Below, in pieces: positions 42,001 through 51,600 of a stretch of DNA of 64,000 nt. The stretch covers positions 1-64,000 of the forward strand of contig DFGF01000068.1 in NCBI GenBank assembly GCA_002371715.1. The letters are read 5' to 3'. Origin of the DNA: Prevotella sp. UBA3757 (GTDB taxonomy: Bacteria > Bacteroidota > Bacteroidia > Bacteroidales > Bacteroidaceae). The position numbers and the translations under genes were made by a program. The notes beneath the pieces were generated by a model. It did no database searches. It was not told the DNA's origin and saw only the letters and a program-made list of their open reading frames with translations. Numbering within the stretch: the first letter of the stretch is position 1; each line of letters starts with the position of its first letter.

Positions 42001-45000
42001 TGCTCGACGCTCCCGACGGCTGTCAGCCTCAGTTCACGATTGCCCCGTCCATTGGCGGCAACGAAAAGGTAGACATGGCCTACCAGATAGCGGCCACCGA
42101 GGCAACGCCGGGTAAGGACTGGGTGCCCTTCAAGGTGCGTGTCACCTCGGCCGAGGGTGCCAGCCTCGAGATTCCTGTCTACTACTATGCCCGCACGGCT
42201 ACTGCCAACCTGGTGGTTGAGAAGCAGAACCTCGTCACCACGATGAACAAGGACAACGGGCGCGACTACAGCTTCACTGTCAGCAACAACGGTAAGGGCA
42301 ACACTGGCAAGATTACCCTTGCATTGCCCGAATGGATGAAGGCCCTGACGGGTGCCGCCATGCCCGGCCTGAACCAGAACGACACCGCTACCGTCGTGCT
42401 GCGACTGATGCCTACCGCCGACATGCAGCTCAACGTGCCCGTCACCGGACGTATCGGCATCAACTGCGAGAACGGCAACGGCACCTACATCAACTTCAAC
42501 GTCACGCCCGTCTCCGACCAGACCGGTACGCTGGTCATCGATGTCACCGACGAGTTTACCTATTATACTGAGGAGCAGCCGCACGTCAGCGGAGCTGAGA
42601 TCGTGTTGAAGAATCCCGTCACCGGCGCACTCATAGCACAGGGTAAGACCGGCGACGACGGCCTCTACTCCTTCACCTTGCCCGAGGGCTACTATCAGGT
42701 CAACGTCACAGCCGACAAGCACGAGTCCTATCGCAACAATATCCTGGTCGACCCGGGCACCACCACTACCAAGGTCGTCGTCCTCAGCTATCAGACCATC
42801 ACCGTCAGTTGGGATGTCGAGGAGACCGAGGTCGAGGACGAGTACAACATCACGACCACCGTGGAGTATGAGACCAACGTGCCTGCCCCCGTGGTGGAAG
42901 TCATCGAGCCCGACGAACTCGAACTGGCTCAGATGGGTGCTGGCGAGAGCCAGATTTACCATGCCATCCTGACCAACAAGGGTCTGATTACGGCTAATAG
43001 TACCGCTTACAAGGTTCCTGAGCGCTTCAGGGGCTACAAGTGGGAACCGCTTGTCCAGGCTTCCGATTTGAATCTGTCGCCCCAGCAGAGCTATGTCATC
43101 CCGGTGAAGATCACGCGCATGTCCTACCGCAAGGATACCCACGACGTGAGCGGTATCACGCAGTCTGACATTGAGTTTACCTGGGACTACGGCACCAATG
43201 TCGACGCCCCGGTGGTCGATGTGGCCGAGCCGGAGGGCATGGATCTTGGCGGTCTCACCATCGGCGACAGCCACACCTACGAGGTGAAGATTACCAATAA
43301 GGGCAATGTGCCCGTCTACGATGTCGTCTATAGCATACCGTCGCGTACCGACGACCTCCAGTGGGAGATTACCCAGAAGTTCGACGACCAGTCGCTGGCC
43401 CCCGACGAGAGCATCTACATTCCCGTCAAGGTCCGTCGCATCGATCCTTCCGATCCCGGTTCCGGTGACCCCGGCTCCGGCTCAGGTTCCGGCCCAGGTT
43501 CCGGCTCCGGCACTTCCAAGAGTTCCGACAGCCAGGCTCCCTGTAGGGTCACTTCGCTGACCGACTGGCGATTTGAGTGCGGTCCCGACGGTAAATACGG
43601 CTGGTTCCCCCATACCATCAAGGTTGACCTGCCCTGTCCGAAGGACAATGGCGGCGGCTGGTACACCGTCTATGGCAATGGCCTCGGCTCACCAGGCGGT
43701 GGCGGTGGCGGCGGCTACGGCGCGTCGTCATACAGTGGCGGTGTCTCGGTCGACAAGGACTGCGACCCTTGCACCAATACCTATCTGCAGAAGTGGGCCG
43801 AGTGCGGCATTTCCTTCATTCCCAAGGCGGGATGCATCTATGGCGCGTATGCCTGCAATAGAGACAAGGGTACTCACAACAACTGGCGCTACTATACCAC
43901 ATGTGGCCTGACGGCTGTCGGCTGTATGACTGAGTTCTGTGCTGAGGGTGCCGTGCTTGCACTGCCCGCAACGCTCGGTGGTAGCATCGTGCCTGCCGTG
44001 GCCTGCAGTGCTGTGGGTGCCGGCATCAACGTCATCAACTGTCTGATCAGTCTCACCGAACCGTGTGACGATAAGCATGCCTGGTGGCAGTCCTTCGTAC
44101 CCTTCTCGTGGAAAGGCCCGGCCTTCACGCCGCGTCGTGCTGCTCCTGCTGCCGAGCCCAGCTGGCTGACCAGCTATCGTCTGGCTGCTGAGATTCCTGC
44201 TCAGGAGATATGGGCTTTCAATGCCTATGAACTGGAGATTTTCGGCGACACCGCTTGGGTTGAGAAGACCACCGACGAGGAAATCTTCGCCGTGCTGAAG
44301 GCTGCTACCGCTCATGAGGGCACCGTCACGGTCGACCAGCTCCTGCCCGTCAAGCCGCAGGGCATCAGCGAGGCCCAGCTGGCCAAGTTCGTGGAGCGTC
44401 TGAACAACTCTACCGCCTTCGAACAGAGTGGTGGCGAGTCGGACAACCGCATCCATTATGAGAACTTCGAGAAGTATCTTGATCTGATTGAGAAGGCCGA
44501 GGAAGCTTCCCGCGCCATGGGCTATAAGGACACCGACGAGATGTGGATTGCCGAGTCTGTCAAGTTCAAGGAGAATGCCGACAACAAGGGCAACTCCGTC
44601 TGCTCCACCATTACGCTGCAGATCAATCAGACGATGACCATGACCCGCCAGGCCTTCCGTGGCACGCTGACCGTCTACAACGGCAACAAGAACCAGGCCA
44701 TGAAGGATATCAAGCTGACGCTCAACGTCACCAACACCCGGACGCTTGAGACCGCCACGGCCCGCGAGTTCGAGATGCACACCGAGTCGCTCGTAGGTTT
44801 CCGTGGCGAACTGCCGATGGATGCCGGTTGGCAATTGGGTACCGACAGCACCGGTACGGCTACCATCCTCTTCATCCCGTCGAAGTATGCTGCTCCCGAC
44901 GAGCCTGTCGACTATTCGTTTGGCGGCACACTGAGCTATATCGACCCGTACACCGACCTGCTGGTGACCCGCGAACTCTATCCCGTCACGCTCACCGTCA

Positions 45001-47594
45001 AGCCGTCGCCCGAACTGGACCTGACGTACTTCATGCAGCGCGACATCCTGGGCGACGACGCACTGACCGACGAGGTGGAACCCATGGAGCCTGCTGAGTT
45101 TGCCGTCATCATCAACAACAAGGGCAACGGCGATGCCACCAACGTGCGCATGGTCACCAACCAGCCCGAAATCGTCGACAACCAGAAGGGACTGCTCATC
45201 GACTTCGAGTTCCTGTCGTCGCAACTCAACGGACAGGACAAGGTGATGGCCCTCGGACAGGCTATACCCACCGACTTCGGCACCATCCCCGCTCACACGC
45301 AGGCCTACGCCCAGTGGTGGCTGCAGTCTACGCTGTTGGGTCACTTCGTCAAGTACAATGTTGAGGCCACCCACGTCACCAGCTATGGCAACGAGAACCT
45401 CTCGCTGCTCGACCAGGTGACCATCCACGAACTCATCCGCGGCTTCACGCCATCTGTCAACTCTCAACTGTCACCTGTCACCTCTCAACTGTCACCTGTC
45501 ACCTCTCTCCGCGCCTTCCTGGTCAACGACGTGACTGATGCCGCCGACATGCCCGACGCCATCTACTTCACCGATGCCACGCAGGACGCCGTCTACGAAC
45601 TGGCCAGTGCCGCCATCGACAAGCGGAGCGATACCGAGTACCACCTGACCCTCGTGCCCACGCAGGCCGGTTGGGCCTACGGCTCGCTGATGGACCCGAC
45701 AGTGGGGCGTCAGCAGCTGGTCAGCATCCGCCGCCAGAGCGACGGTGCCGAGCTGAACGTCGACAACATGTGGCAGACCAGTCGCACGCTGCGCGACGGT
45801 CGCGAGCCCCTCAGCGAGTGCCGCCTGCACTTCGTGGCTAACATGCCGCTCACGGGCGAGACTTACATCCTGACCTTCGCGCCCAAGCCCGACGTCGAGC
45901 TGGCTGTCCAGGAGTACGTCGGTGTGCCGCGTGAGGGCACCGTGGCCGCTGAGCCTGTCCGTCAGCTCACCGTGCGCTTCAACAAGGCCATCGATGCCGC
46001 TACCTTCACCACCGACGACGTCACCCTGCAGTGCCAGGGCCGACGGCTCGACACCTCGGCCATGACCATCACCCGACAGTCGGACACCGACTACCTGCTG
46101 GGTCTCGACGCCCTGACCACCGCTGACGGCTACTACGTGCTGACCGTCCAGACGGCCGCCATCACCGACCATGAGGGCTTCCAGGGTGCCGTGGGTCGTC
46201 AGGCCACGTGGGTTCAGTTCCAGGGCGGCAAGGTCAGCCTGGCCGTCAAGGCAATGCCCGCCGAGGGCGGCACTGTGCAGCCTGCCTCCGGGCAGTTTGA
46301 TTTCGGCCAGTCCGTCCGCCTCGTGGCCACGCCTGCCGAGGGCTACGACTTCAAGTGCTGGATGGAGGGCGACAAGGTGCTGAACGACTCTGCCTCCTTC
46401 GCCTATACCGCTCAGGGCAGCACTGAGCTGACAGCCGTCTTCACGCCCCACTACTATGATGTCACCGTCACCTGCAACGAGCAGGGCGGCACCATCGAGG
46501 GTGGCGGCACCGGCCGCTATGCCTACGGTTCTGAACTCTCCCTGACTGCCGTGCCCGCCCCGGGTTGGCAGTTCGACGGCTGGCTGCTTGACGGCAAGCC
46601 TGTCACCGCGTCCGACGCGTCCACCGCGTCCGCCGCCCGTCATTCGTCGTTCAACGTTCAACGTTCAACGTTCAACGTCCAACGTTCAACGTTCAATGTC
46701 ACCGTTACCTCCTCTGTCACCATCCAGGCCGTGTTCACCGAGCAGCCCATGGGCCTGCTCAGTGGTCGTGTCACCCGCGATGAGGATGACGTGCCTGTGG
46801 GTGGCGCCCGCATCACCCTGCGCAGCGGCGACGTCACATACGCTGCCACCACCGACGCCTACGGCTACTACCAGCTGAAGGTCGACGACAAGAGCCTGAC
46901 CTACGACCTGCTCTGCCAGGCCGACGGCTATATATGGAGTCCCACCGAACAGGTCTGGTTCGACGAGGCCGCACAGACCCGTAACTTCTCGTTGCTGCGT
47001 GGTGCCACCATCGTGATGCCTCAGCAGGGTGCAGGCAGCTTCTCGTCACCCGTGGCTGTCCAGGTCGCTACCGAGACTGCCAAGGTCTGGTATCTGGCTA
47101 AGTACGACAAGCAGAGCTTCATCGTCGAGCAGCTCACCGAGGGCTACATACCTGCTGGCGAGGGTGTCATCCTCTCCGGTGTGGCCGGTCAGCGCATCGA
47201 CATGGCTGAGGCCACGTCGGTTGCCTCCAACCGTGCGCCGGCCATTGCGGGCAACATGCTCATCGGCACGCCCACGGCACCCTACGTCGTTGACGACGAG
47301 GGCATCTATCAGGTTCGCGAAGGCTCCGATGGCGCTGTCCGCTTCACCCTCTCTGCCCGGGGCGAGGTCGTGCCCAAGGGCAAGGCCTACTGCCAGTACG
47401 TGCTCAGTGGCCAACCCGCCGAGGTGCCCGTCATCTGGAGCGAGGAGACGCTGGTCAAGGCCGTCCTCGACGCTGCCGGCCATCCCGATGCCCCGCACTA
47501 CGACCTCCAGGGCCGCCGCATCTACAAGCAGGATGCCGATGCCACCGGCAAGCGCATCCACATCGTCAATGGCCGTAAGGTCGTGGTTAAGTGA
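39099..47594 (+). CDS. 2831-aa multidomain secreted protein (cohesin-like, CARDB, Calx-beta, Ig-like, Cys-rich)
   Basis: Signal peptide about 1-22 (MKYIRFQLLAIMACLATLLQ). Residues about 23-178 look cohesin-like (YPAGKTVSLPVVMENQSDI, GVQFDISIPFEL, NGTTYPIYLVDGSVTL). Then come CARDB (about 185-300), four Calx-beta-like domains (about 305-715, each ending in a DD/D-acid strip), CARDB (about 720-830), macroglobulin-like (about 834-930), an SdrD-B-like domain (about 1158-1235) and two related beta repeats (about 1240-1450). A P-G-S linker (about 1450-1480) leads to a Gly/Cys-rich region with about 15 Cys (about 1480-1680). Further on are an SbsA-type Ig (about 2274-2365), two 'bacterial repeat' domains (about 2380-2515), a carboxypeptidase-regulatory domain (about 2548-2620) and tail HIVNGRKVVVK. 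Two 7-bp repeats are read in frame. Probably a surface stalk or scaffold. Confidence 0.82.
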   Translation: MKYIRFQLLAIMACLATLLQAQTNVLRVDSVKYPAGKTVSLPVVMENQSDITGVQFDISIPFELTAREDGTLPVTLSAQRAPYHKVVATRHGGRWQTASLHGGVNYYADYRVIVYSDKNDLLLDNGGTLLTIDMPLPADAVNGTTYPIYLVDGSVTLTDRQQQNVLSSQQSAAVTIEEIPRPDLLPTDVSFDPAAVNPEGELTVRWTVKNIGQVATEAGWSEQVALVALSGHAEKSVATVYYDQTLAAGAAVSREAKVTLPALLGIDGLAKVQVTVVPNDKTGEHPSLRDNNVASSATNLTVGKQLTLELSPLRTVEGSSQRIMGKLSRSGRWQDVRTFSLTANDSRLQLPASVTIPANQSGVVFYATVIGNEVLDADSVATITATGDGYDPVTARLTIEDDELPALTLTASKTDIVEGETFQLTVAIARASATDVTVRLTSEDSKRFQYAQQVVIPAGQTSVTLDVTAVQNDVPNLMLANKFTVSAARYERGEVIVVLKDDDMPVLTLTLTPNVVSEQAGPTAVAAVLTRTGRTDNKITVRLSDDSNGGLYYTHKSIEMAKGVETVYFNLGPVDNTVKEGDRTYTLTAGVWVSSCNCASAGEQAGNVAATLTVLDNDGASLSVASQQSTVKEGGTTVLTVTRNTVSDISQPLAVTISSDYDSQLTYDHQVTIPAGLTTVDVTVQSKANDVSGDSHTVVFTVSAEGFGSGTCFLLVTDQTLPDARISSLTSNVQKAIVGSPITLNVEVVNDGVYPLPMQTPVTLYIKGTSAAIATLYTSADIPAGGSGTLTRAVTLPDNVGDRVFYAIVNETRSVAELLYTNNTSEELTVTAISPFTAAVQTDKAVYRQGDLVIISGQISGDRTANAQIDVYMVNAGARDVKPVTTDANGRFTLEWQLFPLQSGHFTVGACFKGDPTTEKLAAFDVYGLKRTDSGYITCDVTIGEPKTGVIRLENAGTLALSGVKAEVLDAPDGCQPQFTIAPSIGGNEKVDMAYQIAATEATPGKDWVPFKVRVTSAEGASLEIPVYYYARTATANLVVEKQNLVTTMNKDNGRDYSFTVSNNGKGNTGKITLALPEWMKALTGAAMPGLNQNDTATVVLRLMPTADMQLNVPVTGRIGINCENGNGTYINFNVTPVSDQTGTLVIDVTDEFTYYTEEQPHVSGAEIVLKNPVTGALIAQGKTGDDGLYSFTLPEGYYQVNVTADKHESYRNNILVDPGTTTTKVVVLSYQTITVSWDVEETEVEDEYNITTTVEYETNVPAPVVEVIEPDELELAQMGAGESQIYHAILTNKGLITANSTAYKVPERFRGYKWEPLVQASDLNLSPQQSYVIPVKITRMSYRKDTHDVSGITQSDIEFTWDYGTNVDAPVVDVAEPEGMDLGGLTIGDSHTYEVKITNKGNVPVYDVVYSIPSRTDDLQWEITQKFDDQSLAPDESIYIPVKVRRIDPSDPGSGDPGSGSGSGPGSGSGTSKSSDSQAPCRVTSLTDWRFECGPDGKYGWFPHTIKVDLPCPKDNGGGWYTVYGNGLGSPGGGGGGGYGASSYSGGVSVDKDCDPCTNTYLQKWAECGISFIPKAGCIYGAYACNRDKGTHNNWRYYTTCGLTAVGCMTEFCAEGAVLALPATLGGSIVPAVACSAVGAGINVINCLISLTEPCDDKHAWWQSFVPFSWKGPAFTPRRAAPAAEPSWLTSYRLAAEIPAQEIWAFNAYELEIFGDTAWVEKTTDEEIFAVLKAATAHEGTVTVDQLLPVKPQGISEAQLAKFVERLNNSTAFEQSGGESDNRIHYENFEKYLDLIEKAEEASRAMGYKDTDEMWIAESVKFKENADNKGNSVCSTITLQINQTMTMTRQAFRGTLTVYNGNKNQAMKDIKLTLNVTNTRTLETATAREFEMHTESLVGFRGELPMDAGWQLGTDSTGTATILFIPSKYAAPDEPVDYSFGGTLSYIDPYTDLLVTRELYPVTLTVKPSPELDLTYFMQRDILGDDALTDEVEPMEPAEFAVIINNKGNGDATNVRMVTNQPEIVDNQKGLLIDFEFLSSQLNGQDKVMALGQAIPTDFGTIPAHTQAYAQWWLQSTLLGHFVKYNVEATHVTSYGNENLSLLDQVTIHELIRGFTPSVNSQLSPVTSQLSPVTSLRAFLVNDVTDAADMPDAIYFTDATQDAVYELASAAIDKRSDTEYHLTLVPTQAGWAYGSLMDPTVGRQQLVSIRRQSDGAELNVDNMWQTSRTLRDGREPLSECRLHFVANMPLTGETYILTFAPKPDVELAVQEYVGVPREGTVAAEPVRQLTVRFNKAIDAATFTTDDVTLQCQGRRLDTSAMTITRQSDTDYLLGLDALTTADGYYVLTVQTAAITDHEGFQGAVGRQATWVQFQGGKVSLAVKAMPAEGGTVQPASGQFDFGQSVRLVATPAEGYDFKCWMEGDKVLNDSASFAYTAQGSTELTAVFTPHYYDVTVTCNEQGGTIEGGGTGRYAYGSELSLTAVPAPGWQFDGWLLDGKPVTASDASTASAARHSSFNVQRSTFNVQRSTFNVTVTSSVTIQAVFTEQPMGLLSGRVTRDEDDVPVGGARITLRSGDVTYAATTDAYGYYQLKVDDKSLTYDLLCQADGYIWSPTEQVWFDEAAQTRNFSLLRGATIVMPQQGAGSFSSPVAVQVATETAKVWYLAKYDKQSFIVEQLTEGYIPAGEGVILSGVAGQRIDMAEATSVASNRAPAIAGNMLIGTPTAPYVVDDEGIYQVREGSDGAVRFTLSARGEVVPKGKAYCQYVLSGQPAEVPVIWSEETLVKAVLDAAGHPDAPHYDLQGRRIYKQDADATGKRIHIVNGRKVVVK
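45454..45509 (+). repeat. 7-bp repeat in frame (8 units), 2831-aa protein
   Basis: Eight heptamers alternating CTGTCAC and CTCTCAA encode SVNSQLSPVTSQLSPVTSL (about residues 2119-2137), between two beta domains. Confidence 0.9.
46648..46696 (+). repeat. 7-bp repeat in frame (7 units), 2831-aa protein
   Basis: Seven near-identical CGTTCAA heptamers give a 21-bp coding period (NVQRSTF repeated, about residues 2517-2533) in a linker after the bacterial-repeat domains. Confidence 0.92.
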
Positions 47595-47747
47595 GCGAAG
47601 AACTCGTAGGCACTGAGCCAGAATGTCGGGCTGGAATGTCATTGAGGCAGTGGCGTTTCAGCCCGATTTCTGATTATTTCCCGATTCCGTCGTGGCAAAT
47701 TTGTCATTTTTTCGCGCCGTCAGTTATGAAATCTCGAAAATTATATG

Positions 47748-47755
47748 TAACTTTG
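47748..47755 (+). promoter_or_regulatory. -7 element upstream of a pseudogene
   Basis: TAACTTTG matches TAnnTTTG, 83 bp before the remnant below. It probably drove the intact ancestor. Confidence 0.45.
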
Positions 47756-47838
47756 CGGGCGGATGGTGTAAACGTATGGCGTAAGGACAGGTACGTGCCA
47801 TAAATTAGAAACGACAAATAACAGGAAAGGACAAGGAC

Positions 47839-48085
47839 ATGATGAAAACCAGATATGACGGCTATCATTTCTCTGAAAAGTCGGAGGACATCTATAATCC
47901 ATATAGTGTCCTAAGTGCCTTTGCTAATCAGAAAATCTCCAATTGACGCCCTCATGCAGATCAACAACAAAGGCTATGCCATCCCCTATGTGACTGAAGG
48001 CCGCAAAGTCGTGAAGGTCGGTGTCCAGTTCAATATTGAGACGCGGACCATCAGCGATTGGGAAATAGAGTCGGACAACGCGTAG
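47839..48085 (+). pseudogene. Internally deleted AAA-ATPase/PD-(D/E)XK (DUF1703-type) gene
   Basis: ATG at 47839 reads [20 protein letters not shown] then [15 protein letters not shown] and stop, the 'YDGYHFS..E.iYNP.S.L.AF' strip of the AAA-ATPase-like domain. In another frame from 47945 the text continues ALMQINNKGYAIPYVTEGRK, VVKVGVQFNIETRTISDWEIE, and stop at 48085, the extreme C-terminus of the same family (PD-(D/E)XK nuclease part). The N-terminus and several hundred residues between the two pieces are gone, with a frameshift. Clearly non-functional. Confidence 0.8.
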
Positions 48086-48139
48086 ATAACCCCAAAAAGG
48101 CCGAAGGCCTGTCCAAGGACCTTAACATTGTCAATGGCC
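48086..48139 (+). pseudogene. Remnant of a secreted-protein C-terminal tail
   Basis: This stretch reads KAEGLSKDLNIVNGRKIVND in one frame into the repeat below, closely like the tail HIVNGRKVVVK of the 2831-aa protein. It is probably the decayed 3' end of a similar gene or a duplicated tail; no upstream coding remains. Confidence 0.5.
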
Positions 48140-48263
48140 GCAAGATCGTTAACGACGAGCCGCAAGGTCGTTGCCGACGAGCCGTAATCTCGTTAACGAC
48201 GAGCCGTAATCTCGTTAACGACGAGCCGTAATCTCGTTAACGACGAGCCATAATCCCGTTGAT
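48140..48263. repeat. 22-bp tandem repeat, five full units and a partial
   Basis: Units of 22 bp with the core CGTTAACGACGAGCC start at 48140, 48162, 48184, 48206 and 48228; units 3-5 are identical and units 1-2 diverged. A partial unit ends at 48263. The first unit is also the tail-like coding remnant, so the array seems to have grown from it. Confidence 0.9.
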
Positions 48264-48326
48264 TCATGGCATTGTCCTGTTTCCTGGGAAGAACAACGGT
48301 GCCCATTTGTTTTTTTTACGACTTTT

Positions 48327-48358
48327 CTTGGACGTTCCAAAAAAAGTTCGTATATTTG
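48327..48358 (+). promoter_or_regulatory. Promoter of the fimbrillin/M64 operon
   Basis: CTTG (48327-48330), 20 bp, TATATTTG (48351-48358). The -7 box is consensus and the -33 is one base off. It implies a 5' leader of about 250 nt before the ATG at 48616. Confidence 0.65.
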
Positions 48359-48360
48359 CA

Positions 48361-48387
48361 GCCAGAGTGGGAAGGACCCGCTCTGGC
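48361..48387 (+). promoter_or_regulatory. Stable hairpin at the predicted 5' end of the operon mRNA
   Basis: GCCAGAGTGGG and CCCGCTCTGGC pair over 11 bp (one G-T) with a 5-nt loop. It would sit at or near +1. The rest of the leader (to 48615) contains a second inverted repeat, ACCTCCA/TGGAGGT (48531-48537, 48577-48583), and no gene I can support. Confidence 0.6.
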
Positions 48388-48615
48388 AGAAGAAGCGTTA
48401 TGCACCAAACTTGCGGATGGAAACCCAGGAAATTTTCTGAGCAAGAGCTGATAATAGCAGGAGGGCACGACGGCTGGCGCATTCATGCGTGGGGCTATAT
48501 CTCCAATTTCTATTATCAGGTTATCCTAGGACCTCCATCCGGAACTGGCACAAACAGTCCCCGCTTCTGTTATGCGTGGAGGTGAAAATCGAAACTATAA
48601 TATATAATAAGGTAT

Positions 48616-51600
48616 ATGAGAAAACTACTAAGAACGGTATCAACAACAGCCAAGCACCGCTGTCTCTTGCCACTGTCGTTGCTGGCAGTTATGCTTTGTA
48701 TACTGGCGGGCTGTAGCGATCAAGATGTCGTTTCTGTACCAACAGGTATGCAGCCGTTGCTGTTGAGCGGACAGATAGAGCAGGAGAATATCACCCGTGC
48801 CAACGACTTCGGATTTGTCGGCGGCGACCGCATGGGCATCTATGTGGTAGACCGCGTGAACGGCGAGGCGGGCACGCTGGGAGCCACGGGCAATCGTGCC
48901 AGCAACGTTCTCTACACCCTTGACGGTGACAGCTATCGCTGGACATCGCCCACCAGCATCTATTGGCGTGACCAACAGACAGCTGTTGATGTCTATGGCT
49001 ACTATCCGGGCATGAATTATATCGAGAACCCCATGGCTTATCAGTTTAGTGTACAGACCAACCAGAATACCGAGGCTGGCAACGGCGAACTCAGTGGCTA
49101 CGAGCAAAGCGACCTACTGTGGGGCAAGGCCGCCAACGTTGCATACACCACAGAACAAATCGTCGTCAAGTACCATCATATCCTGGCTGGTGTGCATGTG
49201 GCGCTGGTCAAGGGTGAGGGCATTAGCGATGCGGAGTGGCAAAAACTCGAGAAAATCGTGCTCATAGACAATACCGTCACTGAGTCAACGGTCAATCTCG
49301 CCACAGGTGTGGTAGCCCTACAGGGAACAGCCGTTGTCCCCATCCGCATGTCACCGCAGGCGGGCGACCAGTACCGTGCTGTTGTCATACCCCAGCAGGT
49401 GGCCGCAGGCAAGCATTTGGTTAGTGTCACCCTTGATGGCCAGACTTACAGCCACTCGCTGTCGTCAGCCATGCAGTATCTGGCAGGCAAACTGCATCGT
49501 TTCACACTTACCGTCAACAGGCGTGACGCCGCTGGCGACTATGAACTGTCGCTGGCCTACGATGGCATCACGCCGTGGACGAATGACGAGTCGAGCCACC
49601 AGTTTTCGGCTTTGGCCTATGTCACCGTGCATTGTCCGGAAATGGGTAAGCTTAAAGAGAGTATCGCCCAGGCAGGATATGATTATCAAACAATCCAGAA
49701 CATGAAGGTGACGGGCGAACTGACAGAGTCGGACTTCTACATGATGCGCGACGAAATGCCAGAGTTGCATCATCTGAACCTCAAAGATGCCAAGTTGAAA
49801 CATATCTGCTATTATAACGGCTGGCTAGTCCATGGCAGCCATGACTACGATTTGTTCATGGATGACATGATGCCTACCAATGCGTTCTATGGCAATCAGA
49901 GCATTCGCTCGCTCACGCTGCCATCTGCACTGAAGCGCCTGGGCGGCAATTGTTTCCGCGAAATGAGGCTGATGTATAGCACATTAGAGATACCGGAAGG
50001 GGTGACGTATATTGATGGTGATGCTTTCAGCTATAACGAATATAACGGTGTGGAGTTGTTGCTCCCCATAACACTTGACAGCATCTGCGGCTCGTTCCGT
50101 GATTGCGGATACAAGTGTGAACTGAAACTCAGCGACAACATCTCATACATCGGAGAGGGATCATTTTCCGGTCAGAACGGCTGTCCCAATTTCTATGGTG
50201 TATTCCATCTGCCGTCAAAAATCAAAACGCTGGCACCAGGCATGTTCGCAGGATTAGGCCGTACGGGCAATTTCACCGGCACCATCGAGTTGCCACAGGG
50301 AATCACCGAGACACCAGACTACAATTATTGGGGCAGTTGGGGGCCAAGCCTCTCTAATCGTATCGAGCTTATCCTGCCTTCGACGATGAAGCGCGTGGGC
50401 GACCTCTCGCTTGGTGCATACGTCACGAAGCTACAGCTCAACGAGGGGCTGGAAGAGATTGGCTATGGCAACTTCAATGGCAATGCACCCTTCCCCCTGC
50501 ATTTGCCCAGCACGTTGCGCTCCATTGACCATGACTGTTTTGTCAGTTCCCTCTATGAGGGCGAACTGACCATTCCCGAACAGTGTCTTTACATCGGTCA
50601 TGGATGTTTCCGTGGAAACGAGTTTACGAAGATTAATCTTCCTTCGCGTTTAGAGGAAATACAGGCCGACTGTTTCCGCGATAACCGCTTACTGACCCAG
50701 ATAACAATCCCCAAGTACGTAGACTACATAGGACAGGGAGCCTTTGACGGCTGTGATGCGCTTCAGACGGTTATCTGTCTGGCTCAGGATCCGCCTGAAC
50801 TCGGAGGTGATATTTTCCAAGGAACGTTTTTTGACAAGTGTGTGTTACAGGTGCCCGAGGCATCGGTAGAACGGTATCGCCACACTGCTGGTTGGAATCA
50901 GTTCAAAAGTATCACTGCTTATCATGAACTGGCCTTTAACGTGGCTGAGATATTGGCACTTGACAAGGGCAACACAACGAAAGGCGTGATTCGCGCCGAA
51001 GGCGACTGGGAGATTAGCAGCAAGCCCGACTGGGTAACTGTAACTCCTGCTTCTGGCCATGGCAAGGAAGAACTGACCATCACGGTCAGTCCGTACAATG
51101 CGACAGGCGAGCGAAGCGGCCAGATTGTGTTCAAACTTGCAGGAAAGGACTACACCACCTATACTGATGTGCGTCAGGTGACGGTAGACGGCGTGAAGGA
51201 AGACCAGAAGTTTACCCTGCAGACAGCATCAGCAGGAGCCCCTCGCGTGATACCTATATTTATTGTTGGCGAAGGCTATGATGCCTTTGACGTTGCCAGC
51301 GGACAGTACATGCAAGACATGCAGCAGACAATGGACCATCTGTTCTCGTGCGAACCCTACAAGACCTACAAGGACTACTTTACTGTTTCCACGGCCATTG
51401 CCGTCTCACCCGAGCATGGTATCAATGGTCGCGTACGCTTCCAGCCCGAGAACTGGTGGACCAGCAAGGACGACCTCGTCTGGCAATATGCCAAGGAGCA
51501 CGGTGAGGGCATCACCGACGCGCGTCACGGTGAGACCACCGTCATCGTGGTGCAGAACACCAACTATCTGGGTGGAAATACCACCAATCTGAGCGACGAC

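Noticed and set aside
47595..47820. Extra gene after the 2831-aa protein (70-codon frame at 47591)
   Set aside because: It overlaps the previous stop region and the pseudogene promoter, with no ribosome site or similarity I recognise.
48140..48263. 22-bp direct repeats as a CRISPR array
   Set aside because: Units are directly joined with no spacers, and no cas genes are present.
48259..48585. 108-codon open frame over the operon leader
   Set aside because: It spans the consensus -7 box and the 5' hairpin, has no ribosome site or family resemblance, and ends before the operon start.
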